In this document: piece after piece, positions 48,321 through 57,417 of the stretch
How the letters are laid out: the number at the start of each line of letters is the position of its first letter
Position numbering within the stretch: the stretch's first letter is position 1
Assembly (NCBI RefSeq): GCF_001989455.1
Contig: NZ_CP018346.1
Coordinates: forward strand, 558,001-622,000
Reading direction: 5' to 3'
From: Prochlorococcus sp. RS04
GTDB taxonomy: Bacteria > Cyanobacteriota > Cyanobacteriia > PCC-6307 > Cyanobiaceae
Length of the DNA: 64,000 nucleotides
Notes under the pieces: model-generated
Told to the model about the DNA's origin: nothing
Database searches by the model: none
Seen by the model: only the letters and a program-made list of their open reading frames with translations
Position numbers and translations under genes: made by a program

Positions 48321-48353
48321 AGAAAAAGGGGGTTAAACCCCTCTTTTTTTTTT
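48321..48353 (+). terminator. Intrinsic terminator of psbO
   Basis: GGGG (48329-48332) pairs with CCCC (48338-48341) over a short TTAAA loop, with the flanking A-run pairing to T. A run of ten T follows from 48344. It lies about 15 nt after the psbO stop. Confidence 0.88.
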
Positions 48354-48378
48354 CAAAATTTTTTTATCAATTTAAAAA

Positions 48379-49554
48379 ATGGAATTACAACAAAAAACTA
48401 AAACAGATACCAATGGACTAATACCGCCTTATGGAGGGGAACTAAAAAATTTAATTATCAAAGATAAAAATCTTAAAAATGATCTTATCTCTAAAGCTAC
48501 TTATGAATTTGAATGTAGTGAGAGAAATGCATGCGATGTAGAACTTTTGATGGTTGGAGCTTTTTCTCCATTGGAAGGTTTTATGGATGAAAATAACTAC
48601 AATTCGGTAATTAAAAATAATAGAAATATAGATGGGTTGCTTTTTGGCTTGCCTATTGTATTTGATTCAAATAATGAAAAAGTAAAAGCTGGAGAGACAG
48701 TATTGCTGACTTATAAAAAACAAAAAATAGCAGTTTTAGAAGTTAGCTCTAAATGGGAGCCTGACAAATCCTTAGAAGCTGAACTTTGTTATGGTACTAA
48801 TTCTTTAGATCATCCTGCTGTTAAGATGATTTTTAACGAGAGAGGGAGATTTTATATAGGAGGAAGAGTTTATGGTTTCGAACTACCAACTAGAGAATTC
48901 CCCTGCAAAACTCCAGAAGAAGTTAGATCTTCACTGCCATCAAATCATGATGTAGTTGCATTTCAATGCAGAAATCCAATTCATAGAGCACATTATGAAT
49001 TATTTACTAATGCTTTACTTTCAGATAATGTCTCCTCTAACTCAGTTGTTTTAGTTCATCCTACTTGTGGGCCAACTCAACAAGATGATATCCCTGGAAA
49101 AGTTAGATATTTGACCTATAAAGAATTAGAAGAGGAAATATCTGATGAAAGAATAAAATGGGCTTTTTTGCCTTATTCAATGCATATGGCAGGGCCAAGA
49201 GAAGCTCTTCAACATATGATAATCAGAAGAAATTATGGCTGCACCCACTTTATTATTGGTAGAGATATGGCTGGTTGTAAGTCGTCGTCAACTGGTGAAG
49301 ATTTTTATGGTCCATATGACGCCCAGAATTTTGCGAATAAGTGTGCAGATGAATTGATGATGCAAACTGTTCCCTCAAAAAATTTAGTTTATACAAAGGA
49401 AAAAGGATATATAACAGCTGAAGAAGCTAAAGAATTTAATTATGAAATTATGAAACTTAGTGGTACTGAATTTAGAAAGAAATTGAGGAATGGCGAACCA
49501 ATTCCTGAATGGTTTGCATTCAAAAGTGTAGTAGATGTTCTAAGACGCTCTTAA
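48379..49554 (+). CDS. sat: ATP sulfurylase (sulfate adenylyltransferase)
   Basis: A 391-residue enzyme that activates sulfate to APS. The catalytic stretch FQCRNPIHRAHYELF carries the HxxH-type motif, and LVHPTCGPTQ and FIIGRDMAGC are also conserved. No APS-kinase domain is attached. It starts with ATG at 48379, after the psbO terminator, and probably has its own promoter in the 25-70 nt before it. Confidence 0.96.
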   Translation: MELQQKTKTDTNGLIPPYGGELKNLIIKDKNLKNDLISKATYEFECSERNACDVELLMVGAFSPLEGFMDENNYNSVIKNNRNIDGLLFGLPIVFDSNNEKVKAGETVLLTYKKQKIAVLEVSSKWEPDKSLEAELCYGTNSLDHPAVKMIFNERGRFYIGGRVYGFELPTREFPCKTPEEVRSSLPSNHDVVAFQCRNPIHRAHYELFTNALLSDNVSSNSVVLVHPTCGPTQQDDIPGKVRYLTYKELEEEISDERIKWAFLPYSMHMAGPREALQHMIIRRNYGCTHFIIGRDMAGCKSSSTGEDFYGPYDAQNFANKCADELMMQTVPSKNLVYTKEKGYITAEEAKEFNYEIMKLSGTEFRKKLRNGEPIPEWFAFKSVVDVLRRS

Positions 49555-49600
49555 TATTGTTTTATTATTAGTATTATAGATTTATTAAAGATTTTTTATC

Positions 49601-51454
49601 GTGAACAAACGTTGGAGAAACGTAGGACTTTACGTCCTAGCTGTCATTACTGTAATTTTCATTGGTACTTCAGTTTTTGATAAACCTAGTACTGAAAGTT
49701 CGACGAAGACCTTAAGATATAGTGATTTTATAGAGGCAGTTCAAGATAAAGAAATCAGTAGAGTCTTAATATCTCCAGATAATGCCACAGCTCAAGTTGT
49801 TGAAAATGATGGGAGCAGATCTGAGGTCAATTTAGCCCCTGACAAAGATTTATTAAAAATTCTGACTGAGAATAATGTAGATATCGCTGTAACTCCTACA
49901 AAATTAGCCAATCCATGGCAACAGGCTGTAAGCAGCTTAATTTTCCCAGTACTTTTGATTGGAGGCCTATTTTTTCTTTTCAGAAGATCCCAAAGTGGTA
50001 ATGCTGGAGGTGGCAATCCTGCCATGAGTTTTGGCAAGAGCAAAGCTAGACTCCAAATGGAACCATCTACACAAGTAACCTTTTCAGATGTTGCTGGTGT
50101 AGAAGGAGCAAAATTAGAACTAACAGAAGTTGTAGACTTTCTTAAGAGCCCAGATAGATTTACTGCAGTCGGAGCGAAAATTCCAAAAGGAGTTCTTCTT
50201 GTTGGTCCTCCTGGTACTGGAAAAACATTGTTAGCTAAAGCAGTAGCTGGAGAAGCAGGTGTACCTTTTTTCTCAATATCTGGTTCAGAATTCGTAGAGA
50301 TGTTTGTTGGGGTAGGAGCTAGTAGAGTTAGAGATCTTTTTGAACAAGCTAAAAAGAATGCTCCTTGTATTGTGTTTATTGACGAAATAGATGCAGTTGG
50401 AAGACAAAGAGGAGCTGGTATGGGCGGAGGAAATGATGAAAGAGAGCAAACATTAAATCAACTCTTAACCGAAATGGATGGTTTTGAAGGTAATTCAGGA
50501 ATAATAATAGTTGCTGCAACCAACAGACCAGATGTTTTAGATTCAGCTTTAATGCGTCCTGGAAGATTCGATAGACAGGTAACAGTAGACCGACCAGATT
50601 ATGCTGGAAGATTGCAGATATTAAATGTTCATGCGAAAGATAAAACTCTTTCAAAAGACGTTGATTTAGATAAAGTTGCCAGGAGAACACCAGGATTTAC
50701 TGGTGCAGATTTAGCTAATCTTTTAAATGAAGCAGCAATACTAGCAGCTAGAAAAGATTTAGATAAAGTAAGTAACGATGAAGTCGGTGATGCCATTGAA
50801 AGAGTTATGGCTGGCCCAGAAAAGAAAGATAGAGTCATCAGTGAGAAGAAAAAAGAATTAGTTGCTTATCACGAGGCTGGTCATGCACTCGTTGGAGCAT
50901 TAATGCCTGATTATGATCCAGTAGCAAAAGTCTCAATCATTCCAAGAGGTCAAGCTGGGGGGCTAACCTTCTTTACTCCAAGTGAAGAAAGAATGGAATC
51001 TGGTCTTTATTCTCGTTCTTACCTTCAAAATCAAATGGCTGTAGCTCTTGGTGGAAGAGTTGCTGAAGAAATAGTCTATGGCGAAGAAGAGGTAACAACC
51101 GGAGCTTCAAATGACTTACAACAAGTTGCAAATGTAGCAAGACAAATGATCACTAAATTCGGTATGAGTGACAAAATAGGTCCAGTCGCACTAGGACAAT
51201 CTCAAGGTGGAATGTTTCTCGGAAGAGATATGAGTTCTACAAGAGACTTCTCTGAAGACACAGCCGCAACAATTGATGTAGAGGTTTCAGAACTTGTTGA
51301 TGTTGCCTACAAGAGAGCTACAAAAGTTTTAACTGACAATAGAACTGTCCTTGACGAAATGGCTCAAATGCTAATTGAAAGAGAAACTATAGATACTGAA
51401 GATATCCAAGACTTGCTCAACCGCTCAGAAGTAAAAGTCGCAAACTATATTTAA
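49601..51454 (+). CDS. ftsH: FtsH zinc-dependent membrane protease
   Basis: A 617-residue AAA protease. An N-terminal TM helix, a short lumenal domain and a second TM helix (about 106-127) are followed by the AAA domain with Walker A GPPGTGKT (202-209), Walker [12 protein letters not shown] and the SRH. The zinc motif is HEAGH (424-428). The start is GTG at 49601. By length and sequence it belongs to the FtsH group that turns over damaged D1 in PSII repair; psbA lies 2 kb away. Which paralogue it is cannot be settled by eye. Confidence 0.95.
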   Translation: MNKRWRNVGLYVLAVITVIFIGTSVFDKPSTESSTKTLRYSDFIEAVQDKEISRVLISPDNATAQVVENDGSRSEVNLAPDKDLLKILTENNVDIAVTPTKLANPWQQAVSSLIFPVLLIGGLFFLFRRSQSGNAGGGNPAMSFGKSKARLQMEPSTQVTFSDVAGVEGAKLELTEVVDFLKSPDRFTAVGAKIPKGVLLVGPPGTGKTLLAKAVAGEAGVPFFSISGSEFVEMFVGVGASRVRDLFEQAKKNAPCIVFIDEIDAVGRQRGAGMGGGNDEREQTLNQLLTEMDGFEGNSGIIIVAATNRPDVLDSALMRPGRFDRQVTVDRPDYAGRLQILNVHAKDKTLSKDVDLDKVARRTPGFTGADLANLLNEAAILAARKDLDKVSNDEVGDAIERVMAGPEKKDRVISEKKKELVAYHEAGHALVGALMPDYDPVAKVSIIPRGQAGGLTFFTPSEERMESGLYSRSYLQNQMAVALGGRVAEEIVYGEEEVTTGASNDLQQVANVARQMITKFGMSDKIGPVALGQSQGGMFLGRDMSSTRDFSEDTAATIDVEVSELVDVAYKRATKVLTDNRTVLDEMAQMLIERETIDTEDIQDLLNRSEVKVANYI

Positions 51455-51474
51455 CTTGGAATTTTAAATTTTTA

Positions 51475-52101
51475 ATGAATAATAAAGAAGATTCTTTTTC
51501 GGAGTACCTGAAAATTGAATCTTTTTTTTTACTTATAAAACCTGAAGTTAATATTTACTCAAATACCTCTATAAGAAATTCATTTTTTGAAGAATTAGAA
51601 AAATTAGTAAAATTAGGATTAAAGAATATTGAAATAAGTTGGTCTAACAACGAAAATTGGTTCGATTTTGTATCCGATATCAAAATTAAATATCCAAGAA
51701 TTAATTTAGGCTCTGCCTCCATAGTTAATAAGCAATCAATAAAAGATTCTTTAAAAATTGGATTAAATTTTTCGATGATGAAATTTTGGGATAAAGATCT
51801 TTTCAATTATGCGCAATCAAAAAATTATTTATTAATTCCTGGAATTAATAATTTAAAAGATCTTAAGGAAGCGATAGATTTAAATTGCAACATTATCAAA
51901 ATTTACCCAATAAAAAGTAAAGATAGTTCGATAAATATACGCAACTATAAAAATATTGATTTCATTGCTGCTGGAGGACTATCAATCAATGATTTAAAAA
52001 CTTATAAATCTTTAGGGTATAAAGCAGTTGTAATTGGAGATAAAGCTATCAAAAATAAAAAATTTGATCCAAAAATATATGAATGGCTCAAAAATAATTA
52101 A
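51475..52101 (+). CDS. eda: KDPG/KHG aldolase-like protein
   Basis: A 208-residue TIM-barrel protein of the class I KDPG aldolase family, the last Entner-Doudoroff step. The Schiff-base Lys is in IIKIYPI (K142) and the general base Glu in NIEISW (E53), and AAGGLSINDL is the phosphate-binding loop. The Arg of the usual LRT element after the Glu is absent (WSNNENW), and the protein is more divergent and Lys/Asn-rich than most. It is 20 nt downstream of ftsH and converges with aroC. Confidence 0.8.
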   Translation: MNNKEDSFSEYLKIESFFLLIKPEVNIYSNTSIRNSFFEELEKLVKLGLKNIEISWSNNENWFDFVSDIKIKYPRINLGSASIVNKQSIKDSLKIGLNFSMMKFWDKDLFNYAQSKNYLLIPGINNLKDLKEAIDLNCNIIKIYPIKSKDSSINIRNYKNIDFIAAGGLSINDLKTYKSLGYKAVVIGDKAIKNKKFDPKIYEWLKNN

Positions 52102-52135
52102 GTTAAGGATAAATATAATTTATTCAACAAAACTA

Positions 52136-53233
52136 CTATTTATTTATTAAGTCACACTGAGCATGATTTAGAAGCAAATGATCAGCAAGTACTAAAGCTA
52201 CCATAGCATCAACCATGGGAACTGCTCTTGGTAGAACGCATGGATCGTGTCTCCCTTTTGCTTTCATAAGTACTTCTTTACCTTCAGCATTCACTGTTTT
52301 CTGTTCTTTCCCGATGGTTGCTGTAGGTTTAAAAGCTATCTTCATCTCGATATTTTCACCATTACTTATTCCGCCCTGTATACCTCCTGAATTGTTTGAT
52401 GTTGTTCTTAACTTACTATTATCATCAGACTTGATGAAGGCATCATTATGTTCACTTCCTTTTAAATAAGTTCCAGAGAAACCTGAACCTATTTCAAAGC
52501 CTTTCGTGGCAGGCAAAGACATCAAAGCCTTTGCTAAATCAGCTTCTAATTTATCAAAAACAGGCATTCCAAGACCAGAGGGAACATTTCTTACTAGACA
52601 TTCAATAACACCGCCGCAAGAGTCTCCTTGACGCTTTAATTCCTTAATTCTCTCGATCATTTCTATTGATACCTTTTCATCAGGACATCTAACAATATTA
52701 GAATCTATTTTTTTGAGAGAAATCTTCTCTTTATTTATATCAGAATCAATATCATGTATACGCTTTACCCAAGATAGTATTTCAGTGTTACAGAAGGTTT
52801 TTAATAATTGTTTTGCTACAGCACCAGCAGCTACTCTCCCAATTGTTTCTCTAGCAGAGGCTCTACCACCGCCAGAACTTGCCTGAATTCCATATTTCAG
52901 ATGATATGTACCATCCGCATGAGAAGGTCTAAATACCTGCTCCAAATTATTATAATCTCCTGGTCTTTGATCCTTATTTCTTACCAACATTGCTATTGGA
53001 GTTCCAAGTGTTAACCCTTCCTTTATCCCACTTAATATTTCAATTTTATCTTCTTCATTTCTGGGTGTTGTAATGTCACTTTGGCCAGGTCTGCGCCTAT
53101 CTAATTCATTTTGTATCAGATTTATATCTATTTTTAACTTAGGTGGACATCCATCAAGGATTACTCCTACTGCACCACCATGTGATTCTCCAAAAGTACT
53201 AACGCGAAAAATTTTTCCAAAACTACTACTCAT
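52136..53233 (-). CDS. aroC: Chorismate synthase
   Basis: A 365-residue FMN-dependent enzyme for the last shikimate step. [19 protein letters not shown] near the N-terminus, [17 protein letters not shown], and [17 protein letters not shown] are the three classical signatures. Length is normal. It starts with ATG. It lies downstream of psbA on the same strand but is separated by the psbA terminator. Confidence 0.97.
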   Translation of the reverse strand: MSSSFGKIFRVSTFGESHGGAVGVILDGCPPKLKIDINLIQNELDRRRPGQSDITTPRNEEDKIEILSGIKEGLTLGTPIAMLVRNKDQRPGDYNNLEQVFRPSHADGTYHLKYGIQASSGGGRASARETIGRVAAGAVAKQLLKTFCNTEILSWVKRIHDIDSDINKEKISLKKIDSNIVRCPDEKVSIEMIERIKELKRQGDSCGGVIECLVRNVPSGLGMPVFDKLEADLAKALMSLPATKGFEIGSGFSGTYLKGSEHNDAFIKSDDNSKLRTTSNNSGGIQGGISNGENIEMKIAFKPTATIGKEQKTVNAEGKEVLMKAKGRHDPCVLPRAVPMVDAMVALVLADHLLLNHAQCDLINK

Positions 53234-53293
53234 AGAAATATCAAATGTTTTATCTATATATAAACATTATATGAAACCAATTGAAAATTAAAC

Positions 53294-53318
53294 AAAAAAA
53301 AGCCCCCAAAAAGGGGGC
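53294..53318 (-). terminator. Intrinsic terminator of psbA
   Basis: On the minus strand, GCCCCC (53313-53318) and GGGGGC (53302-53307) form a perfect 6-bp GC stem around a TTTTT loop, followed by eight T. It lies 23 nt beyond the psbA stop and is the strongest terminator in the window. Confidence 0.93.
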
Positions 53319-53341
53319 CTGTAAGTTTAAGAACTTTAAGC

Positions 53342-54424
53342 TTAACCGATAGCTGGAGCTGAAAGAGCTACTGTTGTAGACTCAGCTGCTGCTAGATCAA
53401 GTGGGAAGTTGTGAGCGTTACGCTCGTGCATTACTTCCATACCTAGGTTTGCTCTGTTAAGAACGTCACCCCATGTAGGAACAATCTTACCGTTCGCATC
53501 AACAACTGATTGGTTGAAGTTGAAACCGTTAAGGTTGAATGCCATTGTGCAGATACCCATTGAAGTTAACCATACACAAACAACTGGGAATACAGCTAGG
53601 AAGAAGTGAAGACTTCTGCTGTTGTTGAAACTTGCATATTGGAAGATCAAACGACCGAAGTAGCCATGAGCTGCAACGATGTTATATGTTTCTTCTTCTT
53701 GTCCGAACTTGTAACCATAGTTCTGAGACTCAGTCTCAGTTGTTTCTCTGATTAGAGATGAAGTAACAAGTGAACCGTGCATAGCTGAGAATAAAGATCC
53801 TCCGAACATACCAGCAACACCAGCCATATGGAATGGGTGCATAAGAATGTTGTGCTCTGCCTGGAAAACAAACATGAAGTTGAATGTTCCAGAGATACCT
53901 AGAGGCATTCCGTCAGAGAATGAACCTTGACCGAATGGGTATACAAGAAATACTGCGAAAGCTGCTGAAACTGGTGCAGAGTATGCAACACAGATCCAAG
54001 GACGCATACCTAAACGGTATGAAAGCTCCCACTGTCTTCCCATGTATGCTGAGATACCGATTAGGAAGTGGAAAATTACAAGCTGGTAAGGACCACCGTT
54101 ATATAACCACTCATCTACAGTAGCTGCTTCCCAAATTGGGTAGAAGTGTAGACCAATAGCGTTAGATGAAGGAACAACTGCACCTGAGATGATGTTGTTT
54201 CCGTATAGGAATGAACCAGCAACTGGCTCTCTAATTCCGTCGATGTCTACTGGTGGTGCTGCGATGAATGCAACGATGAAGCAAGCCGCTGCTGTAAGAA
54301 GGCATGGAATCATTAAGACGCCGAACCAACCAACATAAATTCTGTTGTTAGTTGATGTTACCCACTCACAAAACTGTGGCCAACCTTTTAACAGCGAAGA
54401 ACGCTGCTGCTGAATAGTTGTCAT
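53342..54424 (-). CDS. psbA: Photosystem II D1 protein
   Basis: The 360-residue D1 reaction-centre protein. The N-terminus is [15 protein letters not shown], and the five helices and all standard ligands appear, for example [14 protein letters not shown] (His of P680/iron region), [15 protein letters not shown] (QB pocket) and [12 protein letters not shown] ahead of the processed C-terminal tail. The protein is one residue longer at the N-terminus than the common numbering, so Q131 here equals canonical Gln130 (GRQWELSY), the D1:1-type residue. Codon use is richer in G and C than in the surroundings. Only one copy is in this window. Confidence 0.98.
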   Translation of the reverse strand: MTTIQQQRSSLLKGWPQFCEWVTSTNNRIYVGWFGVLMIPCLLTAAACFIVAFIAAPPVDIDGIREPVAGSFLYGNNIISGAVVPSSNAIGLHFYPIWEAATVDEWLYNGGPYQLVIFHFLIGISAYMGRQWELSYRLGMRPWICVAYSAPVSAAFAVFLVYPFGQGSFSDGMPLGISGTFNFMFVFQAEHNILMHPFHMAGVAGMFGGSLFSAMHGSLVTSSLIRETTETESQNYGYKFGQEEETYNIVAAHGYFGRLIFQYASFNNSRSLHFFLAVFPVVCVWLTSMGICTMAFNLNGFNFNQSVVDANGKIVPTWGDVLNRANLGMEVMHERNAHNFPLDLAAAESTTVALSAPAIG

Positions 54425-54439
54425 GAGTTCGTAAAGTAT

Positions 54440-54483
54440 GTCTCTAAAGAGAGACGTGTAAATAAAAACGGAAATAAATTCCG
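54440..54483 (-). promoter_or_regulatory. Two hairpins in the psbA 5' leader
   Basis: A perfect 6-bp hairpin (GTCTCT 54440-54445 with AGAGAC 54450-54455) lies 15 nt before the psbA start codon. A second one (CGGAA 54469-54473 with TTCCG 54479-54483) lies just upstream. No clear Shine-Dalgarno sequence is visible between the first hairpin and the ATG. A TAAAAT-like -10 candidate lies a little further up. They may affect mRNA stability or translation. Confidence 0.5.
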
Positions 54484-54612
54484 CTTCGAAGATTTTAGAC
54501 CAAAATCGCTAAAAATGTGTAAATATTTTTTCTTTAAGTAAATTTATTTTTTGAAAAACATGAGAAAAGAACTTCCATGTCTTAAGATTTTCTTTGTTAT
54601 TGAGGATTCAAC

Positions 54613-54741
54613 TTGGTAATAATCGAATGGCTTCTTAACGGAAAAAGATCTAGAGAGGTAGTTTCCTTAAGAGAGGCTAAGCATAGAAGACTGCAATTAG
54701 AGGCTTTTGGAGCTGTTATTTATTGGAGTGAAAGAATTTAG
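54613..54741 (+). CDS. 42-residue ORF divergent from psbA
   Basis: A short frame from TTG to TAG encodes 42 residues: VIIEWLLNGKRSREVVSLRE, then AKHRRLQLEAFGAVIYWSERI. The EWLxNGK...REA...GAxIYWSERI pattern looks like a real, compact peptide, not random translation, and I recall similar small peptides from marine picocyanobacteria. It is basic, with no membrane helix. The function is unknown. Its surroundings (54425-54612 and 54742-54858) contain only the psbA leader and AT-rich DNA. A start codon other than TTG is possible. Confidence 0.6.
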   Translation: MVIIEWLLNGKRSREVVSLREAKHRRLQLEAFGAVIYWSERI

Positions 54742-54858
54742 GGTTTTAAGGTTTAAAAATTAGAAAAAAAAATAAAAGTATTAAATATTAAATAAACTTA
54801 TCTATTAAATAAAAAATTCTTATTACTTTTCAGCGATTTATTGTTCCGGTTTCTTAAT

Positions 54859-55764
54859 TTAAAGACTTTCAAACTCTTGAACCCATAGTTTATTGGAACG
54901 AATCACTTCTTTTTTTGTGTAGCTCATGGCAATTTTTTTTTCCTTATAAGCTACTTCTCCAATAAAAACAGGCCAAATCAATTTGTCTCCTTCATATTTG
55001 TGAATTATTCCTTGGCTATCCAGAAATAATGGATCTCCTTTTTTAATCATTTTCCAATCTTGGTTTATTCTCTCAGGATGAATTAAGCCATCAATATCTC
55101 CTTTTTCATCTCTTGGATAATCTATACTCCCTTGATGAACGTGAACAACTAATTCCCTTGGTAGTTCTATAAGGTTGTTTTTTAATTTATCTATCTCTTC
55201 CCTCAGGGAACTAATAATTATCAAGAATCTATCTATGATTTTTGGATCATAAAAATTTTGTGCGACAGCTCCTATTTCAATAACTAAACCACATGGCCAA
55301 GCTTCTACAAGAAAGCCTGTTTGGGCTTTATCTTTTTCGTGCAAATAAATAGGCAATCCAAATTTGTTCTGCAGTAATGCAGCTAAACAAAAATCTTTGG
55401 ATCTCCTCCCATACATAACAATGCTTGTTCCCATATTTGCAGTAGTTGTGTGCAAATCGATTGCAATTTGACAGGGTTTAGATCCATCAATTCCAAATTC
55501 ATCTACTAAAAAATTGGCTCTATTAATTTCGTAAAAGCTATTCTTGTGTTGATCAAAATTCTCACTTTCTTTAAAAGATCTATTTAAATCTACATCTATA
55601 TATCTGCAACCTTTTTCATAGGCAGCAGGATTACCTATGATGAACTCATAATCAATACCATTATTTAAACTATTTTCTTTTCTATTAAATTGCTTAACAG
55701 CCCAAACAGGATTAATTTCATTCCCATGAGTGCCTGAAACGATAAGTATTCTTTGAACAGTCAT
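54859..55764 (-). CDS. Aspartoacylase-like zinc hydrolase
   Basis: A 301-residue protein of the AspA/AstE family (M14-type fold). VSGTHGNEINPVW has the zinc ligands His and Glu, DVDLNRSF the substrate-binding Arg, and DLHTTTANMGTS the third zinc ligand. VIEIGAVAQN has the catalytic-type Glu. The family removes acyl groups from N-acyl-aspartate. Why cyanobacteria keep it is not known. It starts with ATG and is divergent from the GST-like gene by 23 nt. Confidence 0.88.
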   Translation of the reverse strand: MTVQRILIVSGTHGNEINPVWAVKQFNRKENSLNNGIDYEFIIGNPAAYEKGCRYIDVDLNRSFKESENFDQHKNSFYEINRANFLVDEFGIDGSKPCQIAIDLHTTTANMGTSIVMYGRRSKDFCLAALLQNKFGLPIYLHEKDKAQTGFLVEAWPCGLVIEIGAVAQNFYDPKIIDRFLIIISSLREEIDKLKNNLIELPRELVVHVHQGSIDYPRDEKGDIDGLIHPERINQDWKMIKKGDPLFLDSQGIIHKYEGDKLIWPVFIGEVAYKEKKIAMSYTKKEVIRSNKLWVQEFESL

Positions 55765-55787
55765 TTTTTCTTTAAAAATAAAATTTT

Positions 55788-56741
55788 ATGCAAAATAAAT
55801 ACCTTATAAAGGCCTCCAGAAAATTCTGGTTTTGGTATTGGACTCAATTAATGAATGGCTTCGCACCATCAGATATACATGGTAATTATAAAAGGCCTAA
55901 AGGTATAACCATAAATAGTGAATACGATATTAATAATGAAAATGGACAAATTTATTTATTAGTAGGTCATTCTTGTCCATGGTGTCAAAGAACTTTACTC
56001 GTACAAGAAATAAAAGATTTATCTAAAAAAGTTAAAGTAATTTTTTTAAAGGCAGATGTTGAGCATGGCGAATGGATTTTCAATACAAAGATTAAGGGAT
56101 GCATGAGACTTTCAGACCTTTACAAAAAAGCTAATAAAAAGACTATTTTTAGAGCGACATTACCTCTTTTAATTAGCTTTGTAAAAGATGAAGTAAATAT
56201 TCTTTCTAATGAAAGTTCACAGATCATAAGACTACTAAATTCAATAAAAAATGAATCGAAATATCAAGCATTGAGTATTAAAGATGGTAATCAAAATTTT
56301 TTAGATTTAATTAATAACAGCATTAATGATGGTGTATATAAATGTGGTTTCGCCAGAAACCAGTCAGCTTACGATAAAGCAAGTAAAAATCTTTTCGCAG
56401 CTATAAATGAAATTGAAAATTTACTGCAGAAAAATAAAGGGGACTGGATATTTGGAGAAGAGTTAACCTACGCAGATATTTACCTTTTTCCAACGCTTAT
56501 AAGATGGGAATTAATATATAGCAAACTTTTCAAATGTACTGAACAGGAACTATCAAGTTTTGAAAAGATTATTGAATGGAGATTAAAATTCTTTAAATTA
56601 TCTAACGTAAAAAGGACATGCTTTGACAATGAATGGAAAAAAGATTACTACAAAGCTTTATTCCCTTTAAACCCAAATCAACTAATCCCAGTGTTACCAT
56701 CGCTAGAGAAAATAATGAGAATAGAAGTCGAAAAAATATAA
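55788..56741 (+). CDS. Glutathione S-transferase-like protein
   Basis: A 317-residue protein. An N-terminal thioredoxin-fold domain with LVGHSCPWCQRTLLVQEI (CPWC, about 64-67) is followed by a helical GST C-domain with FGEELTYADIYLFPTLIRW. The length and CPWC motif suggest the omega/Xi-like group that reduces mixed disulfides or glutathionyl-quinones. The substrate is not predictable. It starts with ATG. Confidence 0.85.
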   Translation: MQNKYLIKASRKFWFWYWTQLMNGFAPSDIHGNYKRPKGITINSEYDINNENGQIYLLVGHSCPWCQRTLLVQEIKDLSKKVKVIFLKADVEHGEWIFNTKIKGCMRLSDLYKKANKKTIFRATLPLLISFVKDEVNILSNESSQIIRLLNSIKNESKYQALSIKDGNQNFLDLINNSINDGVYKCGFARNQSAYDKASKNLFAAINEIENLLQKNKGDWIFGEELTYADIYLFPTLIRWELIYSKLFKCTEQELSSFEKIIEWRLKFFKLSNVKRTCFDNEWKKDYYKALFPLNPNQLIPVLPSLEKIMRIEVEKI

Positions 56742-56859
56742 AAATCAATTTCAAAAAAAAAATGATGTTGTAATGAACACTTATTTAGTTCATAGATAAT
56801 GCAATTTCATTAGAAATTAACTATGTTATGTATGTCTACTAAAGTACGAAAAGCTTAAA

Positions 56860-57078
56860 ATGAAATCCATTGACGAACACATCCAAAAAGATCAATCGGA
56901 AATCGAATCTGCAAAAGCAGAGGGCAATCTTCCAAAGGTCAGACATTTAACTGAAGAGCTAAAAGAACTCGAAGAATATAAGGATCATCATCCAGAAGAT
57001 AAACATGACCCTAATGCTTTGGAATTATTTTGCGACGCCAACCCAGATGAACCAGAATGTCTTGTTTATGATGATTAA
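56860..57078 (+). CDS. cp12: CP12 Calvin-cycle regulator
   Basis: A 72-residue intrinsically flexible protein. The C-terminal ELFCDANPDEPECLVYDD is the CP12 signature that docks on GAPDH and carries the C-terminal Cys pair. The N-terminal Cys pair found in many CP12 proteins is missing: these are the only two cysteines. It would link GAPDH and PRK in the dark. It starts with ATG and is followed by a bidirectional terminator. Confidence 0.95.
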   Translation: MKSIDEHIQKDQSEIESAKAEGNLPKVRHLTEELKELEEYKDHHPEDKHDPNALELFCDANPDEPECLVYDD

Positions 57079-57104
57079 GTTACCTTAATTATTAGATAAT
57101 GCAT

Positions 57105-57133
57105 AAAAAAAAGGGCTTTTGAGCCCTTTTTTT
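57105..57133. terminator. Bidirectional terminator between cp12 and the 60-residue gene
   Basis: GGGCT (57113-57117) pairs with AGCCC (57122-57126) around TTTG. Eight A lie before it and seven T after it, so it can end transcripts from cp12 on the plus strand and from the small gene on the minus strand. Confidence 0.9.
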
Positions 57134-57148
57134 ATTTCTTGAATTCTT

Positions 57149-57331
57149 TTAGTAATCCATATTAAAATCTGATGGGCTACCTGTCAGAGAACATACCACC
57201 GACTCTTCATTTTTCATTTCCTTAACTTCTACAATCGGTCTTCCCATTTTCTTAAGAACCTCAATATCTTGAATGGTTTGACATCTAGCTATTATTTTTC
57301 CTTGTTTATCAAAACAACTGTAGAAATTCAT
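57149..57331 (-). CDS. 60-residue protein, function unknown
   Basis: A small soluble protein with three cysteines (C6, C17 and C47) and a compact predicted strand-helix-strand start (YSCFDKQGKIIARCQT, then IQDIEVLKKMGRPIVEVKE). I do not recognise a named family. It starts with ATG, has its own shared terminator, and lies between cp12 and obgE. Confidence 0.75.
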   Translation of the reverse strand: MNFYSCFDKQGKIIARCQTIQDIEVLKKMGRPIVEVKEMKNEESVVCSLTGSPSDFNMDY

Positions 57332-57417
57332 ATTTTGTTTAGAGAATTATCTTATTTATGGCTAATTTTCATTATTAAATCAAGTGTATTTATTTACAAA
57401 AAAATTTTTAATTTCAG

